Below are positions 7,690-15,454 of a stretch of DNA of 64,000 bases, one piece after another (within the stretch, counting starts at the first letter, position 1; each line of letters begins with the position of its first letter). Source of the DNA: Lachnospiraceae bacterium (GTDB taxonomy: Bacteria > Bacillota > Clostridia > Lachnospirales > Lachnospiraceae). Below the pieces are notes generated by a model. That model was not told where the DNA came from, made no database searches, and worked only from the letters and a program-made list of their open reading frames with translations. The position numbers were made by a program, and so were the translations under genes. Location: assembly GCA_017460885.1 (NCBI GenBank), contig JAFUAB010000002.1, positions 62,001-126,000 of the forward strand, read 5' to 3'.

Positions 7690-8170
7690 CCGCCTCATCT
7701 TAAGTACATTAAAAAGGTAATACACATGCAGTGAAAAAAACCGCCTCATCTTAAGACCATAAGAAAGGTATTATACATGCCGCTGAAAAACATACACGCC
7801 CCATGCCAATGTAAGGAAAGAGGGTTATTTGAGCAGTTCGCGTACTGCATGTATAACCATATCCCATGAGCTTAATTACATGCGTATTTGAATGTATAAC
7901 CATATCTGGTTGGATTGATATGATACGCCGAGACCGCTATTTTACTGGGTTTTTGATTTCAGGGTGGTGGAAAGACCGAGAGATATGGTTATACATGCAA
8001 TAAGTATTTGAAGGTATAACCCGCTTTCCTGAGCTTAAGAGGATACGCTGGTGAGACGCGACTGAAAGTATCACCATTTCTTCTTGGATTGATGGGATAC
8101 GGCAGTTAGAACACAGACGAACACGGGTGAAGTTAAGACCGAGAGAAATGGTTATACATGTAATAAGGTT
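7690..8170. repeat. repeat field with GGTTATACATG motifs
   Basis: The whole stretch 7480-8512 holds no gene I can support. Within it a 51-bp unit starting CCGCCTCATCTTAAG is repeated in tandem (7690-7740 and 7741-7790). A 17-bp sequence at 7846-7862 (TGCATGTATAACCATAT) is perfectly inverted at 7983-7999. Further copies of the core occur at about 7891-7905, 8012-8019 and 8148-8162. Longer blocks ('GTATTTGAAKGTATAACC', 'TTGGATTGATRKGATACG', 'AAGACCGAGAGAWATGG') also recur. This looks like duplicated, decaying non-coding DNA or binding-site clusters. Confidence 0.6.
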
Positions 8171-8512
8171 CTCCCCACATTGAAGCTTGGGAAGGGCTGA
8201 AAGTTCTGAAAGGGCTGGGGAGTGTGTGAGACTGAAGCCAGATTAGCCCCTGAACTGCCACAAATATACATTTTGTAGTCCGGTGCTCAGTGTGAGAGAA
8301 AAATCCTGAAATGACAAAGGGTATAAGGCTGGTGAGTGAGGGCTGGAGATCAGCGAACCGTTAATCGGGCTTATGTGCCTCGCTGCGCTCCCGGTCAAGG
8401 CACTCGACTCACACAGGCACTACGCGAAGTGCAAAACTTGAAACTGGCAACAACTGTAAATTCAGTAGGAAATAGATCAAAAACGCAAGAAACCGCAGAA
8501 ATGAGGACAGAA

Positions 8513-9195
8513 ATGGCAAATCGAACAAATGTTCCCGGGGGGGGGTACTCCTTGAAGACATAAATAAAACAAGCTCTAATGGAGAGTCAGGGCGTGGGAG
8601 ACGAAAGCTTCCCACGGTAATAATTCTTACGCTCGCCGCACTGGTATTACTTGGAGCAGGCTATCTTCTCTTCAACCATGGTGGGAACGAGATAAGCACC
8701 ACGTTTGGTAACGTGCGAGGAGAATTGATCGGTTCTGAGTATGAAAGTCCTTCCGAGCCGCTGGTACCACGAGAAGAGATCAACATCCGTCCGGCTGTAA
8801 CGAACACAGGGGATGTAAGCATCTACAGTTTCATCACTGTCACTGTTCCATATAGCACAGTCGATGGGGAGATTGTTGAATGGTATGATCAAGCCCCCTC
8901 CACTGCTTGGACGATGATAGAGCGACAGGTTGATGAGGCTACAGTTACTTACGTTTATGCCTATGAATCCGAGTGGGACAGTTTGGTGGTACTGGAGAGT
9001 GGGCAAAGTAGCGAACCTCTCTTCGATGATGACCACAAGCTGACGGTAGGAGCGATAGGGCTGTTAGAAGAGTCCGATCGTACAGACAGTAGCAGGGCTA
9101 AAGTAAGGGTTGATTACCACGTCTGCCAGAGCAGGATGATGGATGGGCTTTCCGATTCTGAAGTGTTTGAGGCGATTCTGGAGGAAGAGCGATGA
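8513..9195 (+). CDS. TasA/camelysin-like surface protein, frame broken at a G9 tract
   Basis: The uninterrupted part (from GTG 8713) encodes a beta-rich extracellular domain ('PLVPREEINIRPAVTNTGDV', 'SIYSFITVTVPYSTVDGEIV') like TasA/camelysin-type proteins. The same frame upstream encodes RRKLPTVIILTLAALVLLGA, a membrane segment or signal, but it contains no start codon. The likely start is ATG 8513 (MANRTNVPGGG) after GAGGA, in another frame. The two frames meet at nine Gs (8537-8545), and ten Gs would join them. With nine Gs the product ends after 16 residues. The gene overlaps the next by ATGA, which supports a real coding unit. Phase variation and a sequencing error both explain this. Confidence 0.6.
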
Positions 9196-9689
9196 GAGAG
9201 AAGCTTTTCCCCGGAATGAGGATGGTAGTTGATAAGATGAACGATCCACAGCCCTTGGCTCAGGGGAGTCAGGGATCATTTGAAGGATATGATGGCGTGG
9301 GAGACTTGCTCATCAGTTGGGATAACGGTTCGCAGCTGAAGCTCATTCCATCAGTTGATCGTTACCACGTAATCAGCTCTGATGAAGAGATAAACACATC
9401 CCTCGCTCACCTGAGAGAAGAGCAGGAGAAGATTGACAGGGATGAAAGCTTCACATGTCCACGGTGTGGGAAGAAGAGTAGCTTCAGAACCAGAGCATTA
9501 AGCCGCATTGCAGACATCTCAGTTTGTGAGGGGTGTGGGACGATGGAAGCGATAATCCAAGCCCAGCAGAACGGTATAAGAATCAACATTCAGGGGGCTG
9601 ATGCCGACACAGCCAGAGACTTCAAAAGGATAGGATTGAGGGAGTGGAAGATAGTAAGAGAGTGGCAAGGACTTGAGGATATAGATTGA
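9192..9689 (+). CDS. DUF4314 domain protein with zinc ribbon
   Basis: Residues 5-60 ('FPGMRMVVDKMNDPQPLAQG', 'WDNGSQLKLIPSVDRYHVI') match the DUF4314 pattern, a small SH3-like domain often found in mobile elements of Clostridia. A zinc ribbon with CPRCGKKS and CEGCGTM (about residues 88-115) follows, then a helical tail. The start ATG overlaps the stop of the surface-protein gene (ATGA), so the two are translationally coupled. The function is unknown; the zinc ribbon suggests nucleic-acid or protein binding. Confidence 0.75.
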   Translation: MREKLFPGMRMVVDKMNDPQPLAQGSQGSFEGYDGVGDLLISWDNGSQLKLIPSVDRYHVISSDEEINTSLAHLREEQEKIDRDESFTCPRCGKKSSFRTRALSRIADISVCEGCGTMEAIIQAQQNGIRINIQGADADTARDFKRIGLREWKIVREWQGLEDID

Positions 9690-9781
9690 GATTTCCACAA
9701 AGAAGTATTAGGGCATAAAAATCTTTGAGGATAGTGCCATCCTCAAAAGGTAGCAAAATAAACACAGATTAAAATTTTTTC

Positions 9782-10225
9782 TTGAAACGGATAATAAGAT
9801 ATATACCGATAGCACTTGTAGTGGTTGGGATCTTATTCCTCACCACTCAGAACATAAATGATAACGCCAGATTGAGCGAAGGGCTGAGAGCGGTGCTTGT
9901 GAAGGTTTACGAACGCCTCGGAATTGATAGCAACGGAGCGTGGTGGAACGATAAGCTGGCTGTGAGGCGATTGGGTCATATACTTGAATACGGAGTGCTT
10001 GGGATTGCGAGTGGGATAGCAATGCTTGACTCGCACAGGAGTGGAAGCGGATTGTTAAAGGCTATAGGGCTGTGCATGATAATCAGTGTCTTAGACCAGA
10101 CCGTTAAGATCTTCGTACCTGTGCGACACTTTGATGTTGTAGATATCGGTTTTGATATGGCTGGGGCGGTGATTGGTATCGGACTTGTGACCGCTGTAGG
10201 AATGATGATGATGAAGAGGAGCTGA
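9782..10225 (+). CDS. VanZ-like membrane protein
   Basis: This 147-residue integral membrane protein has four hydrophobic segments and the VanZ-type signature 'RRLGHILEYGVLGIASGIAM' with later 'FDVVDIGFDMAGAVIGI'. VanZ-family proteins are linked to glycopeptide tolerance and cell-envelope functions, though most have no proven role. Only a TTG codon is available as start, and no good ribosome site precedes it, so the true start is uncertain. The gene ends in a weak GAGC/GCTC hairpin with six Ts. Confidence 0.75.
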   Translation: MKRIIRYIPIALVVVGILFLTTQNINDNARLSEGLRAVLVKVYERLGIDSNGAWWNDKLAVRRLGHILEYGVLGIASGIAMLDSHRSGSGLLKAIGLCMIISVLDQTVKIFVPVRHFDVVDIGFDMAGAVIGIGLVTAVGMMMMKRS

Positions 10226-10238
10226 AAGGCTCTTTTTT
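10219..10238 (+). terminator. short terminator after the VanZ-like gene
   Basis: GAGC (10219-10222) pairs with GCTC (10229-10232), and six Ts follow at 10233-10238. The stem is short, so efficiency may be low. Confidence 0.45.
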
Positions 10239-10260
10239 AATTGCAATAAAATGATTAACC

Positions 10261-10355
10261 CGACAAAAGGGTATTTTTCTTGAAATCGCCTTTCAAGAAT
10301 CCAGTATTTATGCGGGTTTGCTGACTGACATTCCAATAAAAAGGGGCTTTTGTCG
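10261..10355. repeat. nested inverted repeat, possible small non-autonomous element
   Basis: The arms CGACAAAAG (10261-10269) and CTTTTGTCG (10347-10355) are perfect inverted copies. They enclose a second perfect 9-bp hairpin, TTCTTGAAA/TTTCAAGAA with loop TCGCC (10277-10299). No gene lies in 10226-10535 and the structure has no T-run on either side. Confidence 0.35.
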
Positions 10356-10473
10356 TCCTAATCATAAAATGGATGTTCTTGTCTCTCACAGCCCCCTAAT
10401 ACCACCTTTGGCGGCATATTTTGTCCACATAAGAATGTAGGTCGATTTTGATTATTGAATAATAGAAGAGTGA

Positions 10474-10510
10474 AAAATAGCCTCGGCGATCAATCGTCAA
10501 GGCTTTTTTA
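10474..10510. terminator. bidirectional terminator
   Basis: AGCC (10479-10482) pairs with GGCT (10501-10504) around an inner GCGAT/ATCG-like pairing. A-runs precede it (10473-10477) and T-runs follow it (10504-10509). It can end rightward transcription from the VanZ gene and leftward transcription from the gene at 10536. Confidence 0.6.
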
Positions 10511-10535
10511 GATTGAAGTTTGATGATAGGATCAA

Positions 10536-10916
10536 TTAGAAATGTTCACCTCGCGTCTGGGAGGAAGTTGCCTGGACACCGAATGAGTAACCGATATCTC
10601 CGTTTCTTTTACGGAATGTTTTAACATATACGGGAAGGTCTACAAAACTTCCAATATCGTGATAGTCCTTGGGAGCGTATTCATCGACATAGAATCTGTG
10701 GCCATCATTATCTTGAATCGTATATGTGACTATCTCAGTCTGGGTGTTATCTCTGGTTGAAATTGTACGGCGCGTCCGTTCTATTACGAAACCGAAGATA
10801 AAAAGGCCGGACAAATGCTGATTGTCATAGTCATCCTGAGTAGTTGGTGCTTCAACACCATATGCGAGAAAGCCGTCTCGCACCTCTTGATTGTGATGTG
10901 AATTTTTCCTTGGCAT
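10536..10916 (-). CDS. hypothetical protein, single beta-rich domain
   Basis: A 126-residue soluble protein with no signal or membrane segment. Alternating hydrophobic strands ('HLSGLFIFGFVIERTRRTIS', 'FVDLPVYVKTFRKRNGDIGY') suggest an OB- or SH3-like beta fold. The start is well supported by AAAAGGAGGTTACCC just upstream of the ATG. I do not recognise the family. It lies immediately downstream of the IS110 transposase on the same strand. It may be the gene the insertion separated from the leftward promoter at 12892-12920. Confidence 0.65.
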   Translation of the reverse strand: MPRKNSHHNQEVRDGFLAYGVEAPTTQDDYDNQHLSGLFIFGFVIERTRRTISTRDNTQTEIVTYTIQDNDGHRFYVDEYAPKDYHDIGSFVDLPVYVKTFRKRNGDIGYSFGVQATSSQTRGEHF

Positions 10917-10976
10917 GGGTAACCTCCTTTTGTGGTTGAATATGCCTACAATATGGAAACCTGATTTATTTAGTCA

Positions 10977-12494
10977 TCACGCGGTGACGGTGACGCTTAA
11001 GGAAGCGTCCTTTGATTCTGGATGCAGTTTTTGGTATTCCTCGCGGTATTTCCGCTGATGAGTGATAAAGTCCTGGAGAGTGGTGAAAAACTTTCTCCCA
11101 AGACCGTTGATGCTGGCAAGGTTGCAAGACAAATATGAGGTGATTACATCGCCCGTGGTATTCAGGTCATGTTCTTGAAGGATTTTGATATAGCGTTTGA
11201 AGTCTCCATTGAGTTCTGGAAGGGCTTCAACTGGAATATCGAGGACGGTAGCATCCTTGACCATGGAATACTTTTCATATGAGAATTCCTGACCGGTCAG
11301 CATCATGTAGTACATGGCAATTGCCAGTTTGCGGGCGACGGCATGGGTTGCTTTCTTCCATTTGCCGCCACTTTGGACATACATATAACCCCATCTTCCG
11401 AAAGCCTCTGAATGGCCGCGCATGATTTTATCGGCACTGTTTACGAGGATATTGTGAAGAGGGCGACAACCGCCTCGTTTTTTGACACTTGTCACATGAC
11501 CGGCACTGACCTTAAGGCTTGGATCAAGTCCACAATAGGCACTAAGGGCTTTGCCGTTTGGAAAACGGCGAGGAGTTGAAACATATGCAAGCCAAGTGAA
11601 ACATGTTATCTCGCCAACGCCAGGAGTTGTCAGTAGGATGCGCACCATTTCTGAACCCGGAAGGGTGCCGTCCTTGGTTTCCCATTCAATGGAGCCGACT
11701 TTAGCCCTGATGCGGTCAAGGTACTCGGCAGCATAATTTGTGAATATGTCGTATTGCTCATATTCGCGCCGGATGACTTGTTTCACATCGGCTGGTAGAC
11801 CTTTTGGACAGACACCCTCATGCTTGGATGGATGATCAGAAGCCAGATCTTCGATCAGGGCACGAGTTTCCTGGTTTTTGACTACGCTACCCTTTGAGGC
11901 AGAGGTAATACCGAAGCGCACGATCATGTTATTTATCCTATTGGAGCACCGCGTGGCAAGCTTGACGAAATGCTCTCGTTCTGAAATAAGGACGCGCAAT
12001 TCTTGAACTGGAGTTGGAACTATATATGATTCAGGCCAAATATTTGATAAGTCATGAAAAGAGAGGCGCTCCGCATCGAGCACATCAGTCTTACGCTTGG
12101 TTGCCCCGGCTATTGTCGGGTTGATTACAGAAGGGTTGCCTTCCCATGCGAGAAGTATGGGCATATGGTATGTTGCTGTTGCCTCAATAACATAATGGAG
12201 AGGCTTCGAGGTGTCTGGCACTGGGTCGGAATATTTTTTGATTACATTGATGACCCATTCCCTGGCAGAGACAAGCGAAGACCATTCGGTGTCAAATTCC
12301 TTGATGTATTTGAACACCTTATTATTGCGCCTGACATGAACGCAGATGACGATAAAACGGGAATGACAGTCGATACCGACACCATAGGACTTAAGTTTTT
12401 GAACCTCGACACCATCGTCAATGATTTGGACCTCAGTTTCATTTCTTGCGAGGATAGAGGTATTGAGTAGATTTGGTGATTGATGTTTTGACAT
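10977..12494 (-). CDS. IS110-family DEDD transposase
   Basis: IS110 recombinases combine an N-terminal RuvC-like DEDD domain with a C-terminal domain carrying a catalytic serine, guided by a bridge RNA. The first acidic residue is in 'YGVGIDCHSR', followed by 'VIEATATYH' and 'KTDVLDAERL'. The C-terminal domain contains 'LLTTPGVGEITCFTWLAYVS' and 'FPNGKALSAYCGLDPSLKVS', typical of IS110/IS116/IS902. I chose ATG 12494 (MSKHQSPNLLN) with AGGA upstream; the open frame to 12665 runs through the non-coding leader. At 505 aa it is longer than most IS110 transposases (300-450) but shows no frameshift. It is probably active or only recently silenced. Confidence 0.9.
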   Translation of the reverse strand: MSKHQSPNLLNTSILARNETEVQIIDDGVEVQKLKSYGVGIDCHSRFIVICVHVRRNNKVFKYIKEFDTEWSSLVSAREWVINVIKKYSDPVPDTSKPLHYVIEATATYHMPILLAWEGNPSVINPTIAGATKRKTDVLDAERLSFHDLSNIWPESYIVPTPVQELRVLISEREHFVKLATRCSNRINNMIVRFGITSASKGSVVKNQETRALIEDLASDHPSKHEGVCPKGLPADVKQVIRREYEQYDIFTNYAAEYLDRIRAKVGSIEWETKDGTLPGSEMVRILLTTPGVGEITCFTWLAYVSTPRRFPNGKALSAYCGLDPSLKVSAGHVTSVKKRGGCRPLHNILVNSADKIMRGHSEAFGRWGYMYVQSGGKWKKATHAVARKLAIAMYYMMLTGQEFSYEKYSMVKDATVLDIPVEALPELNGDFKRYIKILQEHDLNTTGDVITSYLSCNLASINGLGRKFFTTLQDFITHQRKYREEYQKLHPESKDASLSVTVTA

Positions 12495-12890
12495 AACAAA
12501 TAATCCTGGACATATATGAAGTCCAGACCTCCTTTCTGGAAGTGCAAGTTGTAAACGGTAGTAAACGAAACTGATCATGAGTGCTGTGGCACGATTGCAA
12601 CGACATAATGTCAGCGTCTTAGCACGATGCTTCAATTGAAGCGGTATCGAGTAGACGAAACTCATCTAGGAGTTCGCAGACTTCATGACAAAAATTCGCT
12701 AATACCGCAGGCCCAGGCTGTGAGAGAGCGTTCACTCTTACGAGGACGCTAACGAAAACCGCGGGGCTCGAAACATCCGACAAAGGAGACTCATTATTGT
12801 GACATCGTAGCTGACAATAAAACACATTAGCATGATTCTGGTTGTACACCGAAATAATACTTAGGAGCTCATTCCTTGTCGAATAGGGCA
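12495..12890 (-). ncRNA. candidate IS110 bridge-RNA region
   Basis: About 400 bp between the transposase start and a strong leftward promoter hold no credible gene. In IS110-group elements the leader 5' of the transposase encodes the bridge RNA, whose two internal loops pair with target and donor DNA. The position and size fit, and the region has several potential stems. The exact RNA ends and loops were not determined. Confidence 0.45.
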
Positions 12891-12891
12891 C

Positions 12892-12920
12892 ATTATAGAC
12901 AGAATATATCTGTCTGTCAA
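12892..12920 (-). promoter_or_regulatory. consensus leftward promoter with a dyad in its spacer
   Basis: On the minus strand TTGACA (12920-12915) and TATAAT (12897-12892) are exactly 17 bp apart. The spacer is a palindrome, GACAG-N7-CTGTC. It drives transcription into the bridge-RNA region and transposase. The HTH gene at 12994 points the other way and may encode the repressor for this dyad. Confidence 0.7.
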
Positions 12921-12993
12921 GCGAAAAAATGTGGGAAATATGTAAATTTTCAGACAACTTACATATGATTCGATAGGGAAGGAAGAGTGGAAA

Positions 12994-13374
12994 ATGCCTG
13001 AAAACACAGGGGATAACGGAAAGAAATCGAAGGAGTCCATTGATCCGGTCTTGCAGCGGATTTCTGATCTTTTGAAGGCACAGGGGAAGCAGGAAAAAGA
13101 ACTAATCCAATATATTGGACTTGGAAGAGGGACTTTTACGGCATGGCGTTATAGGGGAGTTAAGACCTACACGCAGCATATTGATGAGATAGCTGAATTT
13201 CTGGATGTCTCTCCGAATTACCTTATCAGAGGCGAAGACGGAGAAATAGGGGTCGAAACATTATCAGAGGCAGAAATATGGCTGATAAAGACCTATAGGG
13301 CGGCAGATGATGTGGGAAAGAGCCATTTACGACAGACTGCCAAGTATATTGAAATGGCGACTGACGAAAACTGA
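12994..13374 (+). CDS. XRE/CI-like regulator
   Basis: A 126-residue protein with a lambda-repressor-type HTH at about residues 16-75 ('LLKAQGKQEKELIQYIGLGR', 'GTFTAWRYRGVKTYTQHIDE', 'FLDVSPNYLIRGED'). A short helical C-terminus (LSEAEIWLIKTYR) like phage CI-type proteins without peptidase domain follows. ATG 12994 follows GGAAGGAAGAG. It faces away from the IS110 element and its strong promoter with a dyad, so it may control that promoter. It could also be a leftover phage regulator unrelated to the polysaccharide genes that follow. Confidence 0.8.
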   Translation: MPENTGDNGKKSKESIDPVLQRISDLLKAQGKQEKELIQYIGLGRGTFTAWRYRGVKTYTQHIDEIAEFLDVSPNYLIRGEDGEIGVETLSEAEIWLIKTYRAADDVGKSHLRQTAKYIEMATDEN

Positions 13375-13516
13375 CGAAAAACCTACATTCTTAGATGAGG
13401 CAGAGAACTGTAGTGCTGAGACTTGAATATAGATGGGCATCAGAGGATGACATGGTGTAATGGCAAAGAGGACAATTTAGAGGAACTGAGGATTGAGCGA
13501 TAGGAGAGATGAAAAA

Positions 13517-14302
13517 ATGAATTCAGCGACGGCGGAGGCAATTGATGGTGTTTCGCATAATAGGGCATTAGCACTAAAGCATGACATGAAACCTATACAG
13601 CGGGTGGAGAGAAAGTACAGTAATATTCAGTTTGATTCCATGGGTAGAGTCATCCGTGCTTATGAAGGCATGGATATGAAAGCAGTGTATGCAGCAAAGC
13701 CTATAGCCTACAAGATTGTGAAACGGCTCTTTGATATTATCGCTTCTGCTTTAGGTCTCATTATTCTGTCTCCTTTGTTCCTTGTTATGGCTATAGCAAT
13801 AAAAATGGAAGATGGTGGTCCGGTGATATTCTCTGGGCAGCGATGGGGTAAAGATTTTAAGTACTTCCCGATGCATAAGTTCAGATCGATGTGCGTGGAT
13901 GCAGAAAGTCGCACTGCTGAGGTGGTCGGTGAGGATGATAAAAATGGTATGGCCTTTAAGGTTAAGGATGATCCAAGAATCACGAAGGTCGGAAAGTTTA
14001 TGAGGAAAACTACGATAGATGAATTACCGCAACTTTGGAACGTGCTGAAAGGGGAGATGAGTTTGGTAGGTCCCAGACCGATACAGACAACGAAGGAAGA
14101 TGGTGATCCTTATGACTTCCAAAGATGGTGCGTGAAGCCGGGGCTTACTTGTTTCTGGCAGGTTGACGGTAGGGCTGAAGTTCCGTGGGATGAATGGGTG
14201 GAGATGGATTTAAAGTATATAAATGAGATGAGTGTAGGAACTGATTTGAAATTGCTGTGGGCTACGGTACTGGCTGTTCTCGGGAAGCATGGGGCGGTGT
14301 GA
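13517..14302 (+). CDS. undecaprenyl-phosphate sugar-1-phosphate transferase (initiating enzyme)
   Basis: The enzyme moves a sugar-1-phosphate from a UDP-sugar to undecaprenyl phosphate and so starts the repeat unit. The C-terminal bacterial-sugar-transferase domain is complete: 'KRLFDIIASALGLIILSPLF' is the membrane hairpin, 'HKFRSMCVDAE' and 'DDPRITKVGKFMRKTTIDEL' lead to 'PQLWNVLKGEMSLVGPRP'. The family's final 'KPGLTCFWQVDGR' is also present. No N-terminal CoA-binding-like domain is present, so it is a short WcaJ/EpsL-type form. ATG 13517 follows TAGGAGAGATG. The next gene starts in its stop codon. Confidence 0.93.
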   Translation: MNSATAEAIDGVSHNRALALKHDMKPIQRVERKYSNIQFDSMGRVIRAYEGMDMKAVYAAKPIAYKIVKRLFDIIASALGLIILSPLFLVMAIAIKMEDGGPVIFSGQRWGKDFKYFPMHKFRSMCVDAESRTAEVVGEDDKNGMAFKVKDDPRITKVGKFMRKTTIDELPQLWNVLKGEMSLVGPRPIQTTKEDGDPYDFQRWCVKPGLTCFWQVDGRAEVPWDEWVEMDLKYINEMSVGTDLKLLWATVLAVLGKHGAV

Positions 14303-15384
14303 TGAAAACAATATTGCATATAACCGAATGTTTGGGAAGTGGAGTTCTTAATTATGTTAAGAATATTACCACTTGGCAAGTTAAAGACTATAAAGTTGTG
14401 GTAGCATATTCCACGCGTCCAGAGACTCCCGAAAATTTCAAAAATCAGTTTGATAAACGAGTACAGTTTATAAAGGTTAATGGCTTTACAAGAGAGATAG
14501 AACCAAAAAATGACTTGAAAGCATTCATACATATTAAGAAAATTGTTAAGAAGCTTAATCCAGATTTGATACATCTGCATTCCACAAAGGCCGGAATATT
14601 AGGAAGATGGGCTATTAATTGCGATAAGTATAAGGTTTTTTATTCACCACATGCTTATAGTTTTTTGATGCAAGATGTGAGTATTAGGAAAAGAAATCTA
14701 TACAAGTTGATAGAGAGGTTATCTAATAGGAAGAATTGCTTAACAATTGCGGATATAGACGGAGAGTTAGAAGCAAGCAAGCAGGTTACAAAGAATGCGA
14801 TATGCATCCCTAATGGTATAAATCCAGATGAAATGGATGAAATAATAGAACAAGCAAAGCCATTAGTAGAGAAATTTGATAAAACTACAGTTTGTCTGTC
14901 AGGGAAAATCGTCCCGCAAAAAAACCCAAAACTTTTTAATGAAATAGCAGAAGCCCTTCCGGAATATAATTTTCTTTGGATTGGAGCTGGACCTTTAGAA
15001 CATGAGCTTAAAAGTCCTAATATTACGATAACCGGATGGGTTAGAAGACCTGAAGCAGTTGCAAAAATTATGAGTTCTGATATATTCTTATTCACTTCTT
15101 TATGGGAATCCCTCTCTATAGCACTTATGGAAGTAATGTATTTGGCAAAGCCGTGCGTAGTCAGTAAATGTGATGGCAATAAGGATGTGATTAAAACAAG
15201 GGTGAATGGATATCTATGTGTTAAAAAGGAAGAATATGTTGAAGCCATAAGGAACATTATTAATGATAAGGATCTATTGCAAAAACTAGGACAGAATGCA
15301 AAGTCAGATATTATAGCTAAATACAATGTAAAACTTATCGAAAGGGAGTATCGAAATCTCTTTCATGAATTCGGAATTGAGTGA
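14302..15384 (+). CDS. family-4 glycosyltransferase (GT-B)
   Basis: A GT-B retaining transferase acting on the lipid-linked intermediate. The N-terminal domain begins 'KTILHITECLGSGVLNYVKN' and contains 'PDLIHLHSTKAGILGRWA'. The C-terminal donor domain has 'TTVCLSGKIVPQKNPKLFNE', FLWIGAGPLE and the EX7E-type 'FTSLWESLSIALMEVMYLAK'. ATG 14302 overlaps the previous stop (TGATG). Codon use turns AT-rich here and stays so to about 28 kb. The sugar specificity cannot be read from the sequence. Confidence 0.9.
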   Translation: MKTILHITECLGSGVLNYVKNITTWQVKDYKVVVAYSTRPETPENFKNQFDKRVQFIKVNGFTREIEPKNDLKAFIHIKKIVKKLNPDLIHLHSTKAGILGRWAINCDKYKVFYSPHAYSFLMQDVSIRKRNLYKLIERLSNRKNCLTIADIDGELEASKQVTKNAICIPNGINPDEMDEIIEQAKPLVEKFDKTTVCLSGKIVPQKNPKLFNEIAEALPEYNFLWIGAGPLEHELKSPNITITGWVRRPEAVAKIMSSDIFLFTSLWESLSIALMEVMYLAKPCVVSKCDGNKDVIKTRVNGYLCVKKEEYVEAIRNIINDKDLLQKLGQNAKSDIIAKYNVKLIEREYRNLFHEFGIE

Positions 15385-15454
15385 ATTCTGTAAGGATAAA
15401 AAATTGTGAGATTCATAGAATAAAAGGTGCAGGCAATATAGTTGCATAGATAAC

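Larger units (their letters stand above)
10977..12891 (-). mobile_element. IS110-family insertion sequence
   Basis: The block is made of an intact IS110-type transposase gene and roughly 400 bp of non-coding DNA upstream of it. This is the layout of IS110-group elements, which carry a bridge RNA in the transposase-proximal leader. IS110 elements lack terminal inverted repeats and usually make no clear target duplication, so the outer ends given here are approximate. Confidence 0.7.

Noticed and set aside
8336-8563. 75-residue ORF as a gene of its own
   Set aside because: It has no ribosome site at its first start, its upstream half looks like non-coding repeat DNA, and only the part from ATG 8513 makes sense, as the start of the G-tract surface protein.
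12619-12957. 112-residue leftward ORF in the IS110 leader
   Set aside because: It spans the promoter at 12892-12920, has no ribosome site and unnatural composition; the region fits a non-coding bridge-RNA leader.
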